A stretch of DNA of 43,274 nucleotides from an uncultured Cellvibrio sp. (GCA_946481735.1 CAMLOU010000016.1:1-43274); one strand, 5' to 3'. Shown: positions 24,586-34,636, numbered from the stretch's first letter. Numbers and translations are program-made. Notes: generated from the letters alone by a model not told the origin.

Positions 24586-26295
24586 TTATTCGCTCTCGGC
24601 ACGAGAGGAGGCGCTGGACTTGCGATCCTCCAGGGTGATCAGGGCTTTATCGATGCCCAGTACTTCATTGAGCCGCCGCAAGGTCTGCGCGCCCACAATC
24701 CCGTCGGGCTTGATGCCCTGACTTTCCTGAAATAATTCCACCCGTTTTTTCAATTTGTCGTTATACACATTACGCGCTAACGGTGAATCCTGGCGATCAA
24801 GTTTGGCGAACTGGTCTGCGAGCCAATTGACTGCCGGTCCGCGCTGGCCAGTCATCAGGGGCGTGTCGAAACCGGCGGGACGAAACCAGACATACAGCAA
24901 TTCATCGTTCCACAGTTCGGCGATGCGGCTCCAGGGCACCGTAAACTCCGTTCCATCACGCAACAACAGTGCATTCTCCTCGCCCAGACCGATAACCAGT
25001 ACATAAGCCAGCTTCCGGTCGGCGGTGACCAAGGTCAGCACGGCGGGACGATTAAGATCGCGCAACTCATTCCAGGTGGTCATACGAGTGGTTTCGCAGG
25101 CGTAGCCCTCTTCGCCCGAGCCGACGCAGCCGGTACCGGCGGTCGCGCCCAGATAAGTCAACAGCGCCTGGCGCGCGCGCGCTTCATCCCGGCTCCAGAA
25201 GACAATCTCTTCCTGAACCACAGCGGAAGAAGCAGCCGTCGATGCACTGCTCTCAACCACCGAGCTTGCCTGAGCCTGGATCGAGGCTGCCGAGGAGGAT
25301 TCCGCCGCACTGCTACTGCTTACCGGCACAGCGGCTACCGCCTCGCTCACGGGCCCGGTGGGCGATGAAGGCACCAGGAACCAGATCACCACCGCCAACA
25401 CCAGGGTTGCGGCCACACCCACCAGCGCGTAGAGCCATTTTTCCGGCATCACCGGCAGGCGGCTCGGCGTGGTCAGGTGTGCCTTGGTACCCGACACCTC
25501 CAGCGCCGCCTGTTCAAAGATTTCGTTGTCAATCACCGTGCGGTTCTTGCCGTAGGCCCCCAACAAAATCCGTTCGCAGATAATATTGATCAAACGCGGA
25601 ATGCCGCCGCTGAAACTGTGGATACGCTTGACGATAGGGTCGGTAAAGGGATTGCGGTTATCCGGCATACCGGCAATGCGCAACCGGTGCGCAATATAAG
25701 CATGGGTTTCCGCCAGGGATAAGGCTTCCAGATGAAAACGTGCAGTGATACGTTGGGACAACTGACGCAATGAAGGCCGGGCGAGCAATTTTTTCAATTC
25801 CGGTTGGCCGACCAGGATAATTTGCAGCAGTTTTTCAGTGGTGGTTTCGAGGTTCGTCAGCAACCGGATCTGTTCCATCACGGTGGGCTTGAGTAGCTGC
25901 GCCTCATCAATCAACAACACCGTCTTGCGGCCTTTGCGGTGGTTTTCCAGCAGGAAGTGATGCAGCGCATCGGTGAGGTCTTTGGTGCTCCAGCCATCGA
26001 CAATGTAACGCACGCCCAGTTCGTCGCAGATGGTCGATAACAGTTCCGGCGCGCTGGCCATGGGATTAAGAATGATCGCAATATCGGTGTTGTCCGGCAT
26101 TTGCTCCAGTAAACAGCGAATAATCGTCGTCTTGCCTGTGCCGACCTCACCGGTCAACAGCACAAAACCGCCGATCTGGATACCGTATAACAAATGGGCA
26201 AGCGCTTCGCGATGCTGGTCACTCATATATAAATAACGAGGATTTACCGCGATGGAAAAGGCTTGTTCACTCAGTCCGAAAAAATTGTGATACAT
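24586..26295 (-). CDS. gspA: GspA/ExeA-type AAA+ ATPase with peptidoglycan-binding domain
   Basis: A 569-residue inner-membrane protein. The N-terminal AAA+ domain has Walker A GEVGTGKT at 49-56 and Walker B VLLIDEAQLL, with the ExeA start MYHNFFGLSEQAFSI. A membrane helix lies at about 290-310 and a Ser/Ala-rich linker follows. A periplasmic region resembles the C39-peptidase-like domain of GspA (GYACETTRMTTWNEL), and a peptidoglycan-binding domain lies near 495-550 (KKRVELFQESQGIKPDGIVGAQTLRRL). It remodels or binds peptidoglycan so the type II secretin can assemble. gspB follows directly. Confidence 0.93.
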   Translation of the reverse strand: MYHNFFGLSEQAFSIAVNPRYLYMSDQHREALAHLLYGIQIGGFVLLTGEVGTGKTTIIRCLLEQMPDNTDIAIILNPMASAPELLSTICDELGVRYIVDGWSTKDLTDALHHFLLENHRKGRKTVLLIDEAQLLKPTVMEQIRLLTNLETTTEKLLQIILVGQPELKKLLARPSLRQLSQRITARFHLEALSLAETHAYIAHRLRIAGMPDNRNPFTDPIVKRIHSFSGGIPRLINIICERILLGAYGKNRTVIDNEIFEQAALEVSGTKAHLTTPSRLPVMPEKWLYALVGVAATLVLAVVIWFLVPSSPTGPVSEAVAAVPVSSSSAAESSSAASIQAQASSVVESSASTAASSAVVQEEIVFWSRDEARARQALLTYLGATAGTGCVGSGEEGYACETTRMTTWNELRDLNRPAVLTLVTADRKLAYVLVIGLGEENALLLRDGTEFTVPWSRIAELWNDELLYVWFRPAGFDTPLMTGQRGPAVNWLADQFAKLDRQDSPLARNVYNDKLKKRVELFQESQGIKPDGIVGAQTLRRLNEVLGIDKALITLEDRKSSASSRAESE

Positions 26296-26560
26296 GGTTA
26301 AGGGTTGTTCTTATGTAGGTGTATTTGCGGCTCGCGTGCGCCGGGGACGAACAATCTGCCACCGATGATACCAGACTCGCAACCGAAAATTTCCGTGCGA
26401 CGACATTGCCATAATTCCCGCGTGACAGCGCCGGCAGATTGCATTTAACCGCGCCGCACTCAATTGCCGAAAACGCCCCCAATTGATACCATTGCCGCCT
26501 TTTTGAGCAGGCCCGCCTGCCCCGCCCTTTTGCCCCGATCCCAAGTTAAAGAGATTCCCT

Positions 26561-29470
26561 ATGTCCGTTGATCTTCGTTCAGCTTCTTTGTCACAACTGG
26601 CTTACCACGACGAGTTTGTCCAGCGCCATATCGGCCCGGACGCACAGCAAACCGCCGCTATGCTGGCGGCGCTCGGCGTGGCCTCTGTCGCTGAACTGAT
26701 CGACAAGACCGTACCGGAAAAAATCCGCCTTAACGGCGAGCTGGCCTTGGCCGATGCGGTCACCGAAGCCGAAGCCCTGGCGCAACTGAAAGCCATCGCC
26801 AACAAGAACCGCGTATTCAAAAGCTATATCGGCATGGGCTATTACGATACGCACACACCTCATGTTGTCCTGCGCAATGTGCTGGAAAATCCGGGTTGGT
26901 ACACCGCCTATACCCCTTACCAACCAGAAATTGCCCAGGGCCGCCTGGAAGCCTTACTGAATTACCAACAGATGATCATTGATTTAACCGGGATGGAGAT
27001 GGCCAACGCCTCCATGCTGGACGAGGGCACTGCCGCCGCCGAAGCCATGGCGATGTGCAAACGCCAGAATAAAAAGAGCCGCTCCGATGTGTTTTTTGTG
27101 GATGCAGACACCCATCCGCAAACCATCGCCGTGGTCAAAACCCGCGCCGAGCACTTCGGTTTTGAGGTGGTGGTGGGCAAAGTGGATGAGGTAGCCAATG
27201 GTGATTACTTCGGTGCCCTGCTCTCCTATCCCGGTTCCAGCGGCGACATCCGCGACCTCACGAGCCTGATCGACACCGCCCACAGCCAGAACACCCTGAT
27301 TACCGTTGCCAGCGATCTGATGGCGCTGATGTTGCTCAAATCACCCGGCAGTATGGGTGCCGATGTGGTGGTGGGCACTAACCAGCGCTTTGGTATCCCC
27401 ATGGGTTTCGGCGGCCCCCACGCCGGTTTCTTTGCCTTCCGCGATGCCTACAAGCGCTCCGCACCGGGCCGTATCATCGGCGTGTCCATTGATGCGCGCG
27501 GCAAACAAGCCTTACGTATGGCGATGCAAACCCGCGAGCAACATATTCGCCGCGAAAAGGCCAACTCCAATATTTGTACTTCACAAGTGCTGCTGGCGGT
27601 GATGAGTGTGTTCTACGCGATCTACCACGGCCCGGAGGGTTTGAAGCGCATCGCCAACCGTATCCACCGCCTCACCGCGATTGCCGCCGCTGCTTTGCAA
27701 GCCAAGGGCTTCGGCCTGGCCAACAGCCAGTTCTTCGACACGATTACCGTGCAAGTGGGCGATAACCAGAAAGCGATTTACCAAGCCGCCCTAAATGCAG
27801 AGATCAACCTGCGCCTGGTGGGCAAAAATGCCTTGGGCATCAGCCTCAACGAAACCACCAGCCTTGCCGACCTGGAGACACTGCTGGCCGTCTTCGGCGT
27901 GAGTGGTTCTGATTTGCGCGGCCTGGATCGCCAGATTACCGAAGGCAAAAACCTGACCGCCAGCAAAGCCATTCCCGCTGACTTGTTGCGCAGCGATGCC
28001 ATCCTGAGCCACCCGGTATTCAACAGTTACCACAGCGAAACCGAGATGCTGCGCTACCTCAAGCGCCTGGAGTCGCGCGATATCGCGCTCAACCAGTCCA
28101 TGATTCCGCTCGGCTCCTGCACCATGAAGCTGAATGCCACAGCCGAGATGATTCCGGTCACCTGGCCGGAATTTGGCAAGATGCACCCCTTCGCGCCCAT
28201 GGAACAAGCCCAGGGTTATCGCCAGTTGTTTGAAGAATTGCAGGAGATGCTCAAAGCCTGCACCGGCTACGATGCCATCAGCCTCCAGCCTAACGCGGGT
28301 TCTCAAGGCGAGTACGCTGGCCTGGTGGCCATCAAAAAATATTTTGAGAGCAAAGGTGAAACCGAGCGCGACATTTGTTTGATTCCGGCATCTGCCCATG
28401 GCACCAACCCGGCATCGGCGCAGATGGTGAGTTACAAAGTGGTGGTCGTGGCCTGCGATGGCAAAGGCAACGTGGATCTTGATGACCTGCGTGAAAAGAT
28501 CGCCACCCACGGCGAAAAGATTGCCTGCATCATGGTCACCTACCCGTCCACCCACGGTGTGTTTGAAGAAGGTATTACCGAACTGTGCGACATGATCCAT
28601 GCGGTTGGCGGCCAGGTGTATATCGACGGTGCGAATATGAATGCGTTGGTCGGCGTGGCCGCGCCCGGTAAATTCGGCGGCGATGTGTCACACCTCAACT
28701 TGCATAAAACCTTCTGTATTCCTCACGGCGGTGGCGGCCCTGGTATGGGTCCGATTGGCGTAGGCCAACATCTTGCACCCTTCCTCGCTTCGCATCCGGT
28801 ACAGGATGTGCCCGGTACAGAAACCACCAATGGCACCATCTCTGCCGCGCCCTGGGGCTCAGCCAGTATTCTGCCGATCAGTTGGATGTACATCCGCATG
28901 ATGGGCAAGGTTGGCATGCGCCAGGCCACGGAATACGCGATTCTCAACGCTAATTATGTGGCGAAGAAACTGGGCGACCATTACCCGATTTTGTACAAGG
29001 GTACCCATGGTTTTGTGGCTCACGAATGTTTGCTGGATCTGCGCCCTTTGAAAGAAGCGAGCGGCATTAGCGAAGAAGATATCGCGAAGCGTTTGATGGA
29101 TTTCGGTTTCCATGCTCCTACGATGTCTTTCCCGGTGGCGGGCACCTTGATGATCGAGCCCACCGAATCGGAATCCCAGGCAGAGCTGGATAAATTTATC
29201 GACGCCATGCTCACCATTCGCAAGGAAATTGCGCAAGTGGCCAGCGGCGAAATCAGTGCCGACGCCAGTGCGCTGCACAACGCACCTCACACACAAGATG
29301 ACATCATGGATGAAAACTGGAATCGCGCCTACAGCCGCGACACCGCCGGGCGCCCGGCGCCCTGGCTGAAGCAACACAAGGTATGGCCAAGCGTGAATCG
29401 CATCGACAACGTCTATGGAGATCGCAATTTGATTTGCTCGTGCCCGAGCATTGAGACGTATCAGGAGTAA
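26561..29470 (+). CDS. gcvP: Glycine dehydrogenase (decarboxylating), P-protein
   Basis: A 969-residue single-chain P-protein of the glycine cleavage system. It decarboxylates glycine on pyridoxal phosphate and passes the aminomethyl group to the lipoyl of GcvH. The PLP lysine is K716 in [17 protein letters not shown], and the N-terminal half contains [21 protein letters not shown] and the [18 protein letters not shown] segment. Length is typical of fused P-proteins. gcvT and gcvH are not in the window. The gene is divergent from gspA across 265 bp, has an AGAGA ribosome site and is followed by a long perfect hairpin. Confidence 0.98.
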   Translation: MSVDLRSASLSQLAYHDEFVQRHIGPDAQQTAAMLAALGVASVAELIDKTVPEKIRLNGELALADAVTEAEALAQLKAIANKNRVFKSYIGMGYYDTHTPHVVLRNVLENPGWYTAYTPYQPEIAQGRLEALLNYQQMIIDLTGMEMANASMLDEGTAAAEAMAMCKRQNKKSRSDVFFVDADTHPQTIAVVKTRAEHFGFEVVVGKVDEVANGDYFGALLSYPGSSGDIRDLTSLIDTAHSQNTLITVASDLMALMLLKSPGSMGADVVVGTNQRFGIPMGFGGPHAGFFAFRDAYKRSAPGRIIGVSIDARGKQALRMAMQTREQHIRREKANSNICTSQVLLAVMSVFYAIYHGPEGLKRIANRIHRLTAIAAAALQAKGFGLANSQFFDTITVQVGDNQKAIYQAALNAEINLRLVGKNALGISLNETTSLADLETLLAVFGVSGSDLRGLDRQITEGKNLTASKAIPADLLRSDAILSHPVFNSYHSETEMLRYLKRLESRDIALNQSMIPLGSCTMKLNATAEMIPVTWPEFGKMHPFAPMEQAQGYRQLFEELQEMLKACTGYDAISLQPNAGSQGEYAGLVAIKKYFESKGETERDICLIPASAHGTNPASAQMVSYKVVVVACDGKGNVDLDDLREKIATHGEKIACIMVTYPSTHGVFEEGITELCDMIHAVGGQVYIDGANMNALVGVAAPGKFGGDVSHLNLHKTFCIPHGGGGPGMGPIGVGQHLAPFLASHPVQDVPGTETTNGTISAAPWGSASILPISWMYIRMMGKVGMRQATEYAILNANYVAKKLGDHYPILYKGTHGFVAHECLLDLRPLKEASGISEEDIAKRLMDFGFHAPTMSFPVAGTLMIEPTESESQAELDKFIDAMLTIRKEIAQVASGEISADASALHNAPHTQDDIMDENWNRAYSRDTAGRPAPWLKQHKVWPSVNRIDNVYGDRNLICSCPSIETYQE

Positions 29471-29496
29471 GGAAAACAGGAAGGATTCTGATTCAG

Positions 29497-29525
29497 GCAA
29501 AGAACGTGGTTACCACGTTCTTTGC
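29497..29525. terminator. Perfect 29-bp hairpin between gcvP and the convergent membrane gene
   Basis: GCAAAGAACGTGGT (29497-29510) and ACCACGTTCTTTGC (29512-29525) are exact 14-bp arms around one base. The gcvP stop is 27 bp upstream and the converging gene stops 17 bp downstream. T-runs are short, so it may terminate both genes or mainly protect 3' ends. Confidence 0.7.
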
Positions 29526-29541
29526 TCCACATGAAAAAAGT

Positions 29542-30342
29542 TTAAAATTTGGATGCCGCCGAATTTAATGGCATGCGACCAGCATTGGTAACAGCATGCT
29601 TCTGACGTAACCACATGCCCAATGCCGACAAGGCAATCATCGCCGTCATCAAAAGCTCGCCACCATCTTCCGCCAGTGTAAAGACCGTTTGTGATACGTT
29701 CTCGCCGAATAACCCGTGCAAGGCATCGACACCAACGCCGAAGAAAATCAGTAACGCAAAATAGAAACTGAATAACAGATAAGCACTGAAGTCTTCTTTG
29801 GTGGTTATTGTGGTGGCACCAATTGCCCAACATATCACAGCAAACAAACCTGTTGTGGCAAAGCCCAGCAAATCTCCCGGCACCGGGTCCAGACTCCACA
29901 GGGCGACGTAAGCTTGGCCGATGGATTCATGGAGTTTGAATGCATCATCAAGAAAAATAATAAACATAATGGCGGACCAGGCGAACCAGGATTTCTTGTG
30001 ATGTGCCACTGCAAACAATAAAAACAATGCCGCCGCTGCCAGCTCTAATACATAGCCAAAGATTTCCGGATAACCCCGATCAATAAACGAAAATTCCACC
30101 TGACCGTAAAAGAAACTGTCGGTCAATTGATTCTTTTCAACATAGGCATAGGCAATAAAACAACCGATAAGCAACAGACCGATAACCACCACACCCGCGA
30201 CACAACCCCGCTGCAGGCGATCCGGCAATACCAACAGGTCTTTCGCAAGACGCGGACAGGAAAGCAAAACACTGCCGAAAAATTTAACAGGGGCTGTTAT
30301 ACCTGGGACTTTTCCCGTAGGGACTTTCGCTACAATCTGCAT
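29542..30342 (-). CDS. Polytopic membrane protein of unknown function
   Basis: I do not recognise the family. The ATG at 30342 has a consensus AGGAGG five bases upstream, giving 266 residues. There are about six hydrophobic helices, the first at residues 48-68, and a conserved-looking acidic/histidine stretch between helices (IIFLDDAFKLHESIGQAY) that could bind metal or protons. The C-terminus is basic (MWLRQKHAVTNAGR). It is monocistronic as far as can be seen, bounded downstream by the hairpin shared with gcvP. Confidence 0.7.
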   Translation of the reverse strand: MQIVAKVPTGKVPGITAPVKFFGSVLLSCPRLAKDLLVLPDRLQRGCVAGVVVIGLLLIGCFIAYAYVEKNQLTDSFFYGQVEFSFIDRGYPEIFGYVLELAAAALFLLFAVAHHKKSWFAWSAIMFIIFLDDAFKLHESIGQAYVALWSLDPVPGDLLGFATTGLFAVICWAIGATTITTKEDFSAYLLFSFYFALLIFFGVGVDALHGLFGENVSQTVFTLAEDGGELLMTAMIALSALGMWLRQKHAVTNAGRMPLNSAASKF

Positions 30343-30696
30343 ATCGACCTCCTTAGATGAAATCCATAGCAGCACTTCGCTATTCGTAACAAAAATGTCA
30401 CAAAACAGGAATAAAGTAAAAAGTTTTAAATTTTTTTGTGATGACTTTCCGGGACGAGGCTGTTTTTGCTGCCGCTAGCGGCACAGAAATCCTTACTTTA
30501 CAAACCTGATAAAAAATGACGACCCCAACTGGACCTGGCTGTGTGCGGTCCCACACAATCGGTTTTGCCACAGTGAAAAAAATTGACGTACGGGATTTCT
30601 CTCAATTCTCACACCACGATACCTGGCTGCAGCCAATACGGATCGCATGGGAATTTTGGTCAGAGTTGACAAGAAGTAGATAAAAAAGCGGCTGAA
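30343..30696. other. Intergenic stretch without supported gene
   Basis: This A/T-rich stretch precedes the membrane protein at 29542 and follows the tail-anchored gene's terminator. Its left end supplies the strong ribosome site at 30347-30352. An 82-codon minus frame (30493-30741) runs through the terminator hairpin, has basic low-information content and no ribosome site, and I do not accept it. No repeat or RNA gene was recognised. Confidence 0.5.
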
Positions 30697-30728
30697 AAGT
30701 CCGATTGCCATTGCGTGCAATCGGACTT
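30697..30728 (-). terminator. Terminator of the small tail-anchored protein gene
   Basis: AAGTCCGATTG (30697-30707) and CAATCGGACTT (30718-30728) are perfect 11-bp arms around a 10-base loop. On the minus strand the stem runs into TTTTC and a later T6 tract. It begins ten bases after the gene's stop and probably ends the operon that starts with the cyclase fusion. Confidence 0.8.
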
Positions 30729-30737
30729 GCTGTGATT

Positions 30738-31046
30738 TCACAAACCCACAAATTTTATTAACAAGACGGCTGACGCCACAACCAGGAAAGCAGCAACGGC
30801 GGCATAACGAATCACGCCTTTCATCTCCGCCACCATATGCTGTCGTTGTGCAGCTAACTCCGTCAGGAAATGGTCCGTATTATCGCGCAGTTCAAATTCC
30901 GCTTTTGCAATCACCGTCGTGATCTCTGTGGTTGCTTTTTCTACCGTTCTATCCAGCATGGGTTCAACTTTTTCATCCAGGATAGTGTTGACCCTGTCCT
31001 GCACCTGATTCAGTTCGTTGTCCCAGTCAGTGTTTAACCATGCCAT
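30738..31046 (-). CDS. Small helical protein with C-terminal membrane anchor, unknown function
   Basis: No family is recognised. The 102-residue protein is an amphipathic, coiled-coil-like helix (residues ~8-75, with EKVEPMLDRTVEKATTEITT) followed by one C-terminal membrane helix (AAVAAFLVVASAVLLIKF, 82-99) and almost no tail, so it is likely tail-anchored in the inner membrane facing the cytoplasm. It resembles in layout, not sequence, small membrane-tethered adaptors. It lies 36 bp after the CbiM-like gene and is last in the operon with the cyclase fusion. Confidence 0.72.
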   Translation of the reverse strand: MAWLNTDWDNELNQVQDRVNTILDEKVEPMLDRTVEKATTEITTVIAKAEFELRDNTDHFLTELAAQRQHMVAEMKGVIRYAAVAAFLVVASAVLLIKFVGL

Positions 31047-31082
31047 AACAAATACCCTGTCGCTGAAGAAAAAAAACGCCTG

Positions 31083-31790
31083 TCAATTTTGCAAAAACCA
31101 ATCATCGCGGTAGGTTTTTACCATGTCGGGCCAAAGCACCGTCAAAACAGTGGCCAGCGCGCCATTGATAAAACCTTCCGGAAAGGTCATTAACAGAAAC
31201 ACAAAAAAATGTTCCCGGGCACTGGCCAGCGCAATGTCGCTACCGGTGAGCGAGAATAACAGCAGTGCTCCCAGCCCAACCCACAGGCAACTGATCATGG
31301 CGCCAAAAAATCCTACCCCCAGAAAATAAGTGAAGGGATTTTTAAACCGCCAACGGTTAATCAACCAGACAACCAACCATGCCCAGCTCACCGGTATGAC
31401 AACACCCAGACAGAAATCCACGGGAAGCGTATACAAATTAAATTGATTCACCGCGACATCCCAGTCGACAGTCAAACTGCGTAACGCTATTTGATAAACC
31501 TCCAGCATCATCAATGCAGCCATACCAATGAGTAACGCCAGGCTCCAGCCAAATACCATCATAACAACGGTCATCAGCATGGGATGAAATGCGAGGGTAG
31601 CCTGCACAGATACCTGCATCAACCAAAACAGGCTTAAAAAAAGAATGGTGGCAAACAGCAAGTGTTGACGGGATTGATGGCTTGCCAACGGGCGCCAGGG
31701 GGCATAAAAAATGGCGGCGCCCAGCAACAATAAACTCAGGATTAAGGTCAGCCAGAACAGCAAGGGCTCTGGCGGAAGCAGCATATTCAT
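31083..31790 (-). CDS. CbiM-like predicted membrane protein (ECF-type permease family)
   Basis: This 235-residue protein has about seven hydrophobic helices and motifs that recall the CbiM/NikM-like family of energy-coupling-factor substrate-binding components: FHPMLMTVVMMVFGWSLAL and, near the end, MTFPEGFINGALATVL. True CbiM proteins have an N-terminal metal-binding Met-His loop; here the start (MNMLLPPEPLLFWL) lacks the His, so cobalt or nickel uptake is doubtful. No ATPase gene is adjacent. It begins nine bases after the cyclase-fusion stop, so it is in its operon. Confidence 0.6.
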   Translation of the reverse strand: MNMLLPPEPLLFWLTLILSLLLLGAAIFYAPWRPLASHQSRQHLLFATILFLSLFWLMQVSVQATLAFHPMLMTVVMMVFGWSLALLIGMAALMMLEVYQIALRSLTVDWDVAVNQFNLYTLPVDFCLGVVIPVSWAWLVVWLINRWRFKNPFTYFLGVGFFGAMISCLWVGLGALLLFSLTGSDIALASAREHFFVFLLMTFPEGFINGALATVLTVLWPDMVKTYRDDWFLQN

Positions 31791-31799
31791 CCGCTTGAC

Positions 31800-33536
31800 T
31801 CACGATAGGTCGGATAAGGTTTTCTCTGCCTCCACCGCAAAACATTCAACCTGATCACCTTGCTCAATGGCGCCGATACCTTTCTTCAAGGCTACATGGC
31901 GCGGAATAAATTTGAACAGCCCGCTACGTTTGCCGTAATGATAAATCTTGTGGCTGGCCAGTATTTCACCCGGTTCCGCTGCCGCCTCAAGCCGGGCAGC
32001 CATGCTGACAGCAACGCCTTCGAGGTCGGGCACGCCGGTGACTTCATTGTGAACCACAGACACCTCGCCCAGTTCCACACCGATGCGTAATTCAAACCCC
32101 GCAGCGGTTAATACATTACGAATCATGCAGGCACAGGAAAGCCCGACAGTGACATTTTTAAAGGTAACCCGCAACGAGTCACCTTCCATATTCGGATGCC
32201 CCGCTTCCCATTTTTTGAGTATGGGTTTAACCAGCCCGCGAAACAACGAGAGTTTTTCCGACAGTTCATCATCACCCCATTTGGAAAAACCTTTTAAATC
32301 CATAAACAGGATGGTGAGGTTGCGCACCTGCTGCTTTTCATGGTCCGCCGCCAACTCCAGTAAACGCGGCCAGAATTCTTCGCGAATGGCGGCAATTTTT
32401 TCTTTTAACTGCACGTGAAGCTTCGCATCGCGACGCAACGCCAACTGTGCCAATTGAATACGCTCGGCTTCATCCTGCAACTGGAGTTTAAGTTCGGTGG
32501 GGTTGTGTGGACCCACTTCTTCCACCACAAATTTCACCAGGGCACCGCCGGCAACATCGGTGATGGACTTCAACCGCAGGATGGTGCCCCAATGCGCAGC
32601 GGCAAGATGATCAATAAAGATGGGTAAGGTAGCCAGCTCCTGGTCAATCAGGCGATAGGGATAACGCAATTCAATGGTAATAGCGTCCGCAAAGATCCGC
32701 TCAAATTCGTGCTGCCGATAAACGGTTTTTTCTTTTCCCGATTTATCCCAAAAGGCGTAATGGCATTCAATATTGGAAATGTCCCAACCGGTGCTGGTCA
32801 TCTTCCACAGACGTGCGCCGGTGATGTTGGCATTGGCAAATTTGGTCTTGGTCAGGTTGGCTTCGCGCAGGTCACAGTTCACCAGGTTCGCACCGCTGAA
32901 GTCGGTCTCCTGCAAATCCATGTTGCTGAAGTCCACCCCGCTTACATTGGCCGAACGGAATACCGCACCGGAAAGCGCAGCGCCACGCAGGTCGGCATTC
33001 GTCAGCCGGGCATTGACCAGCAAGGCTTTGGTCAAATCCGCCCCCTGGAGGTTGACCCCTTCCAGATTGGAATTGGTCAGGTCAACGCGGGCCAGTTGTT
33101 GCCCTTCCAGATTGCTGCCGGCCAGGGAAACATCGCGCAGCATAAAGCCGCTGATATCGTGCCCCCGAAAATCGATGTTCTCCAGCTTTGCGTTGCGGGT
33201 GTTGGCGGTGAGCATGTTGGCAAAGAACAGCACCGAGCCACTGAGGTTGCAACCACACAAATTGGCGGCAATCAGTTTCGCATGGGAAAAATCATTGTCT
33301 TTTAAAAAGGCGCCTTGCAAGTTGGCAAGGATCAGGTCGGCATGTTTGAAACTGCATTGGGTTATGCGGGCGTTACACATGGACACTTTGGAAAAATCGA
33401 AATCATCAAACGTCATCCCGGTCAGCTCTACACCGTCGAGATTCAGATCACCGACGGCATGGCGCTTACGCCAGTTGTTCCAGGATTTCGCACCTTTGTT
33501 GAGTTCTTGAATGATTCGATCTTTATCCATATCCAT
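31800..33536 (-). CDS. Pentapeptide-repeat protein fused to an atypical class III cyclase domain
   Basis: The 578-residue protein has pentapeptide repeats at about 30-245 (A(D/N)LxG units such as GADLTKALLVNARLTNADLR), a middle region with a helix at 350-400, then a class III nucleotidyl cyclase domain (~403-570). Metal Asps are D413 (LFMDLKGFS) and D453 (EGDSL). The purine-contact Asp appears kept (D504) but the partner Lys position is N449 (NMEGD), and the transition-state Asn is S511 (AVSMAARLE) while Arg R515 stays. So activity or nucleotide choice may be altered. No signal peptide or membrane helix is seen. A TATAAT on the minus strand at 33603-33598 could be the -10. Alignment of motifs is by eye. 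Confidence 0.85.
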   Translation of the reverse strand: MDMDKDRIIQELNKGAKSWNNWRKRHAVGDLNLDGVELTGMTFDDFDFSKVSMCNARITQCSFKHADLILANLQGAFLKDNDFSHAKLIAANLCGCNLSGSVLFFANMLTANTRNAKLENIDFRGHDISGFMLRDVSLAGSNLEGQQLARVDLTNSNLEGVNLQGADLTKALLVNARLTNADLRGAALSGAVFRSANVSGVDFSNMDLQETDFSGANLVNCDLREANLTKTKFANANITGARLWKMTSTGWDISNIECHYAFWDKSGKEKTVYRQHEFERIFADAITIELRYPYRLIDQELATLPIFIDHLAAAHWGTILRLKSITDVAGGALVKFVVEEVGPHNPTELKLQLQDEAERIQLAQLALRRDAKLHVQLKEKIAAIREEFWPRLLELAADHEKQQVRNLTILFMDLKGFSKWGDDELSEKLSLFRGLVKPILKKWEAGHPNMEGDSLRVTFKNVTVGLSCACMIRNVLTAAGFELRIGVELGEVSVVHNEVTGVPDLEGVAVSMAARLEAAAEPGEILASHKIYHYGKRSGLFKFIPRHVALKKGIGAIEQGDQVECFAVEAEKTLSDLS

Positions 33537-33816
33537 GAGCTACATCTGACGAGTCAAAACCAAGGGAGGGTGATGGTGGTACAGGACCAACCGCAGGATT
33601 ATAGCGAGCATTATGCGCCACGATCCATCATAAGTCGTAAAATATCATATATCACAAAGCAGGCCGTCATCTGGCAGATAGGCGGGGATCAAGGGCGCAT
33701 AACCGGCCAGGGGCCCGAGCCAATGGGGAGTCAACGACACAGAAGCACCGAAGGGTGGCGACAATCAAAAATAACGCGCGGTTAGCGCAATAACATCCGG
33801 CAGCTGAAGCTAACCG

Positions 33817-34602
33817 TCACTCTGCCGTCGAGAGGGAGGATGATTTACCGGCGGATAACCGACTCATCTCCTGCTTGAGTGTCATGATATCCGCTTCCAG
33901 TTCCTTGAGCCGGGATGCGTCGACCACTTGCGGCTGGACAAACACATTAGTGATCTTGGCGCGCACCCGCCAGACTTCGCGCACGCTGTCCATCGGAATG
34001 GAATAGGTTTTATAGTCGGGGTTGTCACTCTTGAGGATCAGCATTTTGCGATCCTCTTCATAAATATAGGTACGCTTGGCAACGATGCCTTCCTCTGCAA
34101 CCACAATACATAACGCACCGTTCTCAATCGCCAGCAAATCGGGCAAGCATTCACTCACCACAATTTCACCAGGATAGATGGAGGGAATCATGCTATCGCC
34201 CTCTACTTCAAATAAACGATAGCCACCGGCTTCATAGCCAGGAATTTTATAAACCTCCAGCGTATCCAGATATTTTTCATCAAGGTAATTTTCTATGTAA
34301 CCCGCATGTGCTTCTCCGCGAACTAAAGGAATATATCCTTCACGAGTCATCCCGAGATGATTATCCATAGGTTGCGGCTCTCTCTTATCCGGCTGATAGA
34401 AAATGTCACCCTCACCCGTCACCAGCCAGTTGCAATCCACACCGAACACGCGGTTGATCTTTAGCAAACTGTCCAGCGAAAGTTTGGATTTTTGTGATTC
34501 CAATTGTGACAAGGCTCCCTGCGTTATCCCGATGCGCGAAGCAAACTCCTGCTGGGAAAGACTTAACAAGTCACGCAGTACAACTAATCTTGAATCACCC
34601 AT
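33817..34602 (-). CDS. XRE-type repressor with S24 autoprotease domain and C-terminal coiled coil
   Basis: A 261-residue LexA/CI-like regulator. The HTH is at residues 5-60 (LLSLSQQEFASRIGITQGAL). The linker holds an Ala-Gly cleavage site at 100-101 (GEAHAGYI). The protease dyad is S137 (VEGDSMIPSIYPGEIVV) and K176 (EGIVAKRTYI), spaced as in phage CI. It should therefore cleave itself when RecA filaments form. A predicted coiled coil follows the protease fold (~229-250, SRLKELEADIMTLKQEMSRL), which is unusual. There are no phage genes around. It is divergent from a response regulator gene with 145 bp between starts. Confidence 0.88.
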   Translation of the reverse strand: MGDSRLVVLRDLLSLSQQEFASRIGITQGALSQLESQKSKLSLDSLLKINRVFGVDCNWLVTGEGDIFYQPDKREPQPMDNHLGMTREGYIPLVRGEAHAGYIENYLDEKYLDTLEVYKIPGYEAGGYRLFEVEGDSMIPSIYPGEIVVSECLPDLLAIENGALCIVVAEEGIVAKRTYIYEEDRKMLILKSDNPDYKTYSIPMDSVREVWRVRAKITNVFVQPQVVDASRLKELEADIMTLKQEMSRLSAGKSSSLSTAE

Positions 34603-34609
34603 ATTTTTA

Positions 34610-34636
34610 CCATTCTAGATATTAATATACTAATGG
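34610..34636. promoter_or_regulatory. Near-palindromic A/T-rich site between the S24 repressor and response regulator
   Basis: CCATT and AATGG flank a perfect ATATTAATAT centre (34619-34628), with TAG/CTA steps offset by one base. It lies eight bases before the repressor start codon and so could be an autoregulatory operator that also affects the divergent gene. Confidence 0.35.

Noticed and set aside
26296..26560. Glycine riboswitch before gcvP
   Set aside because: I could not find the paired aptamer cores expected of the class, and the region is only 265 bp shared with divergent gspA. A covariance-model search would settle it.
30493..30741. 82-codon open frame on the minus strand
   Set aside because: It starts inside a terminator hairpin, has no ribosome site, and its translation has no recognisable fold or hydrophobic pattern.
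31083..31790. Functional cobalt or nickel uptake permease
   Set aside because: The N-terminal Met-His metal loop of CbiM/NikM is missing and no CbiO/CbiQ-like genes are adjacent, so only the family resemblance is kept.
32709..33510. Long plus-strand open frames opposite the pentapeptide repeats
   Set aside because: They mirror the repeated codons of the minus-strand gene. The minus frame has clear pentapeptide and cyclase motifs and the plus frames have none.
33817..34602. Prophage marker
   Set aside because: The S24 repressor is phage-like, but no integrase, structural, lysis or replication genes occur on either side.
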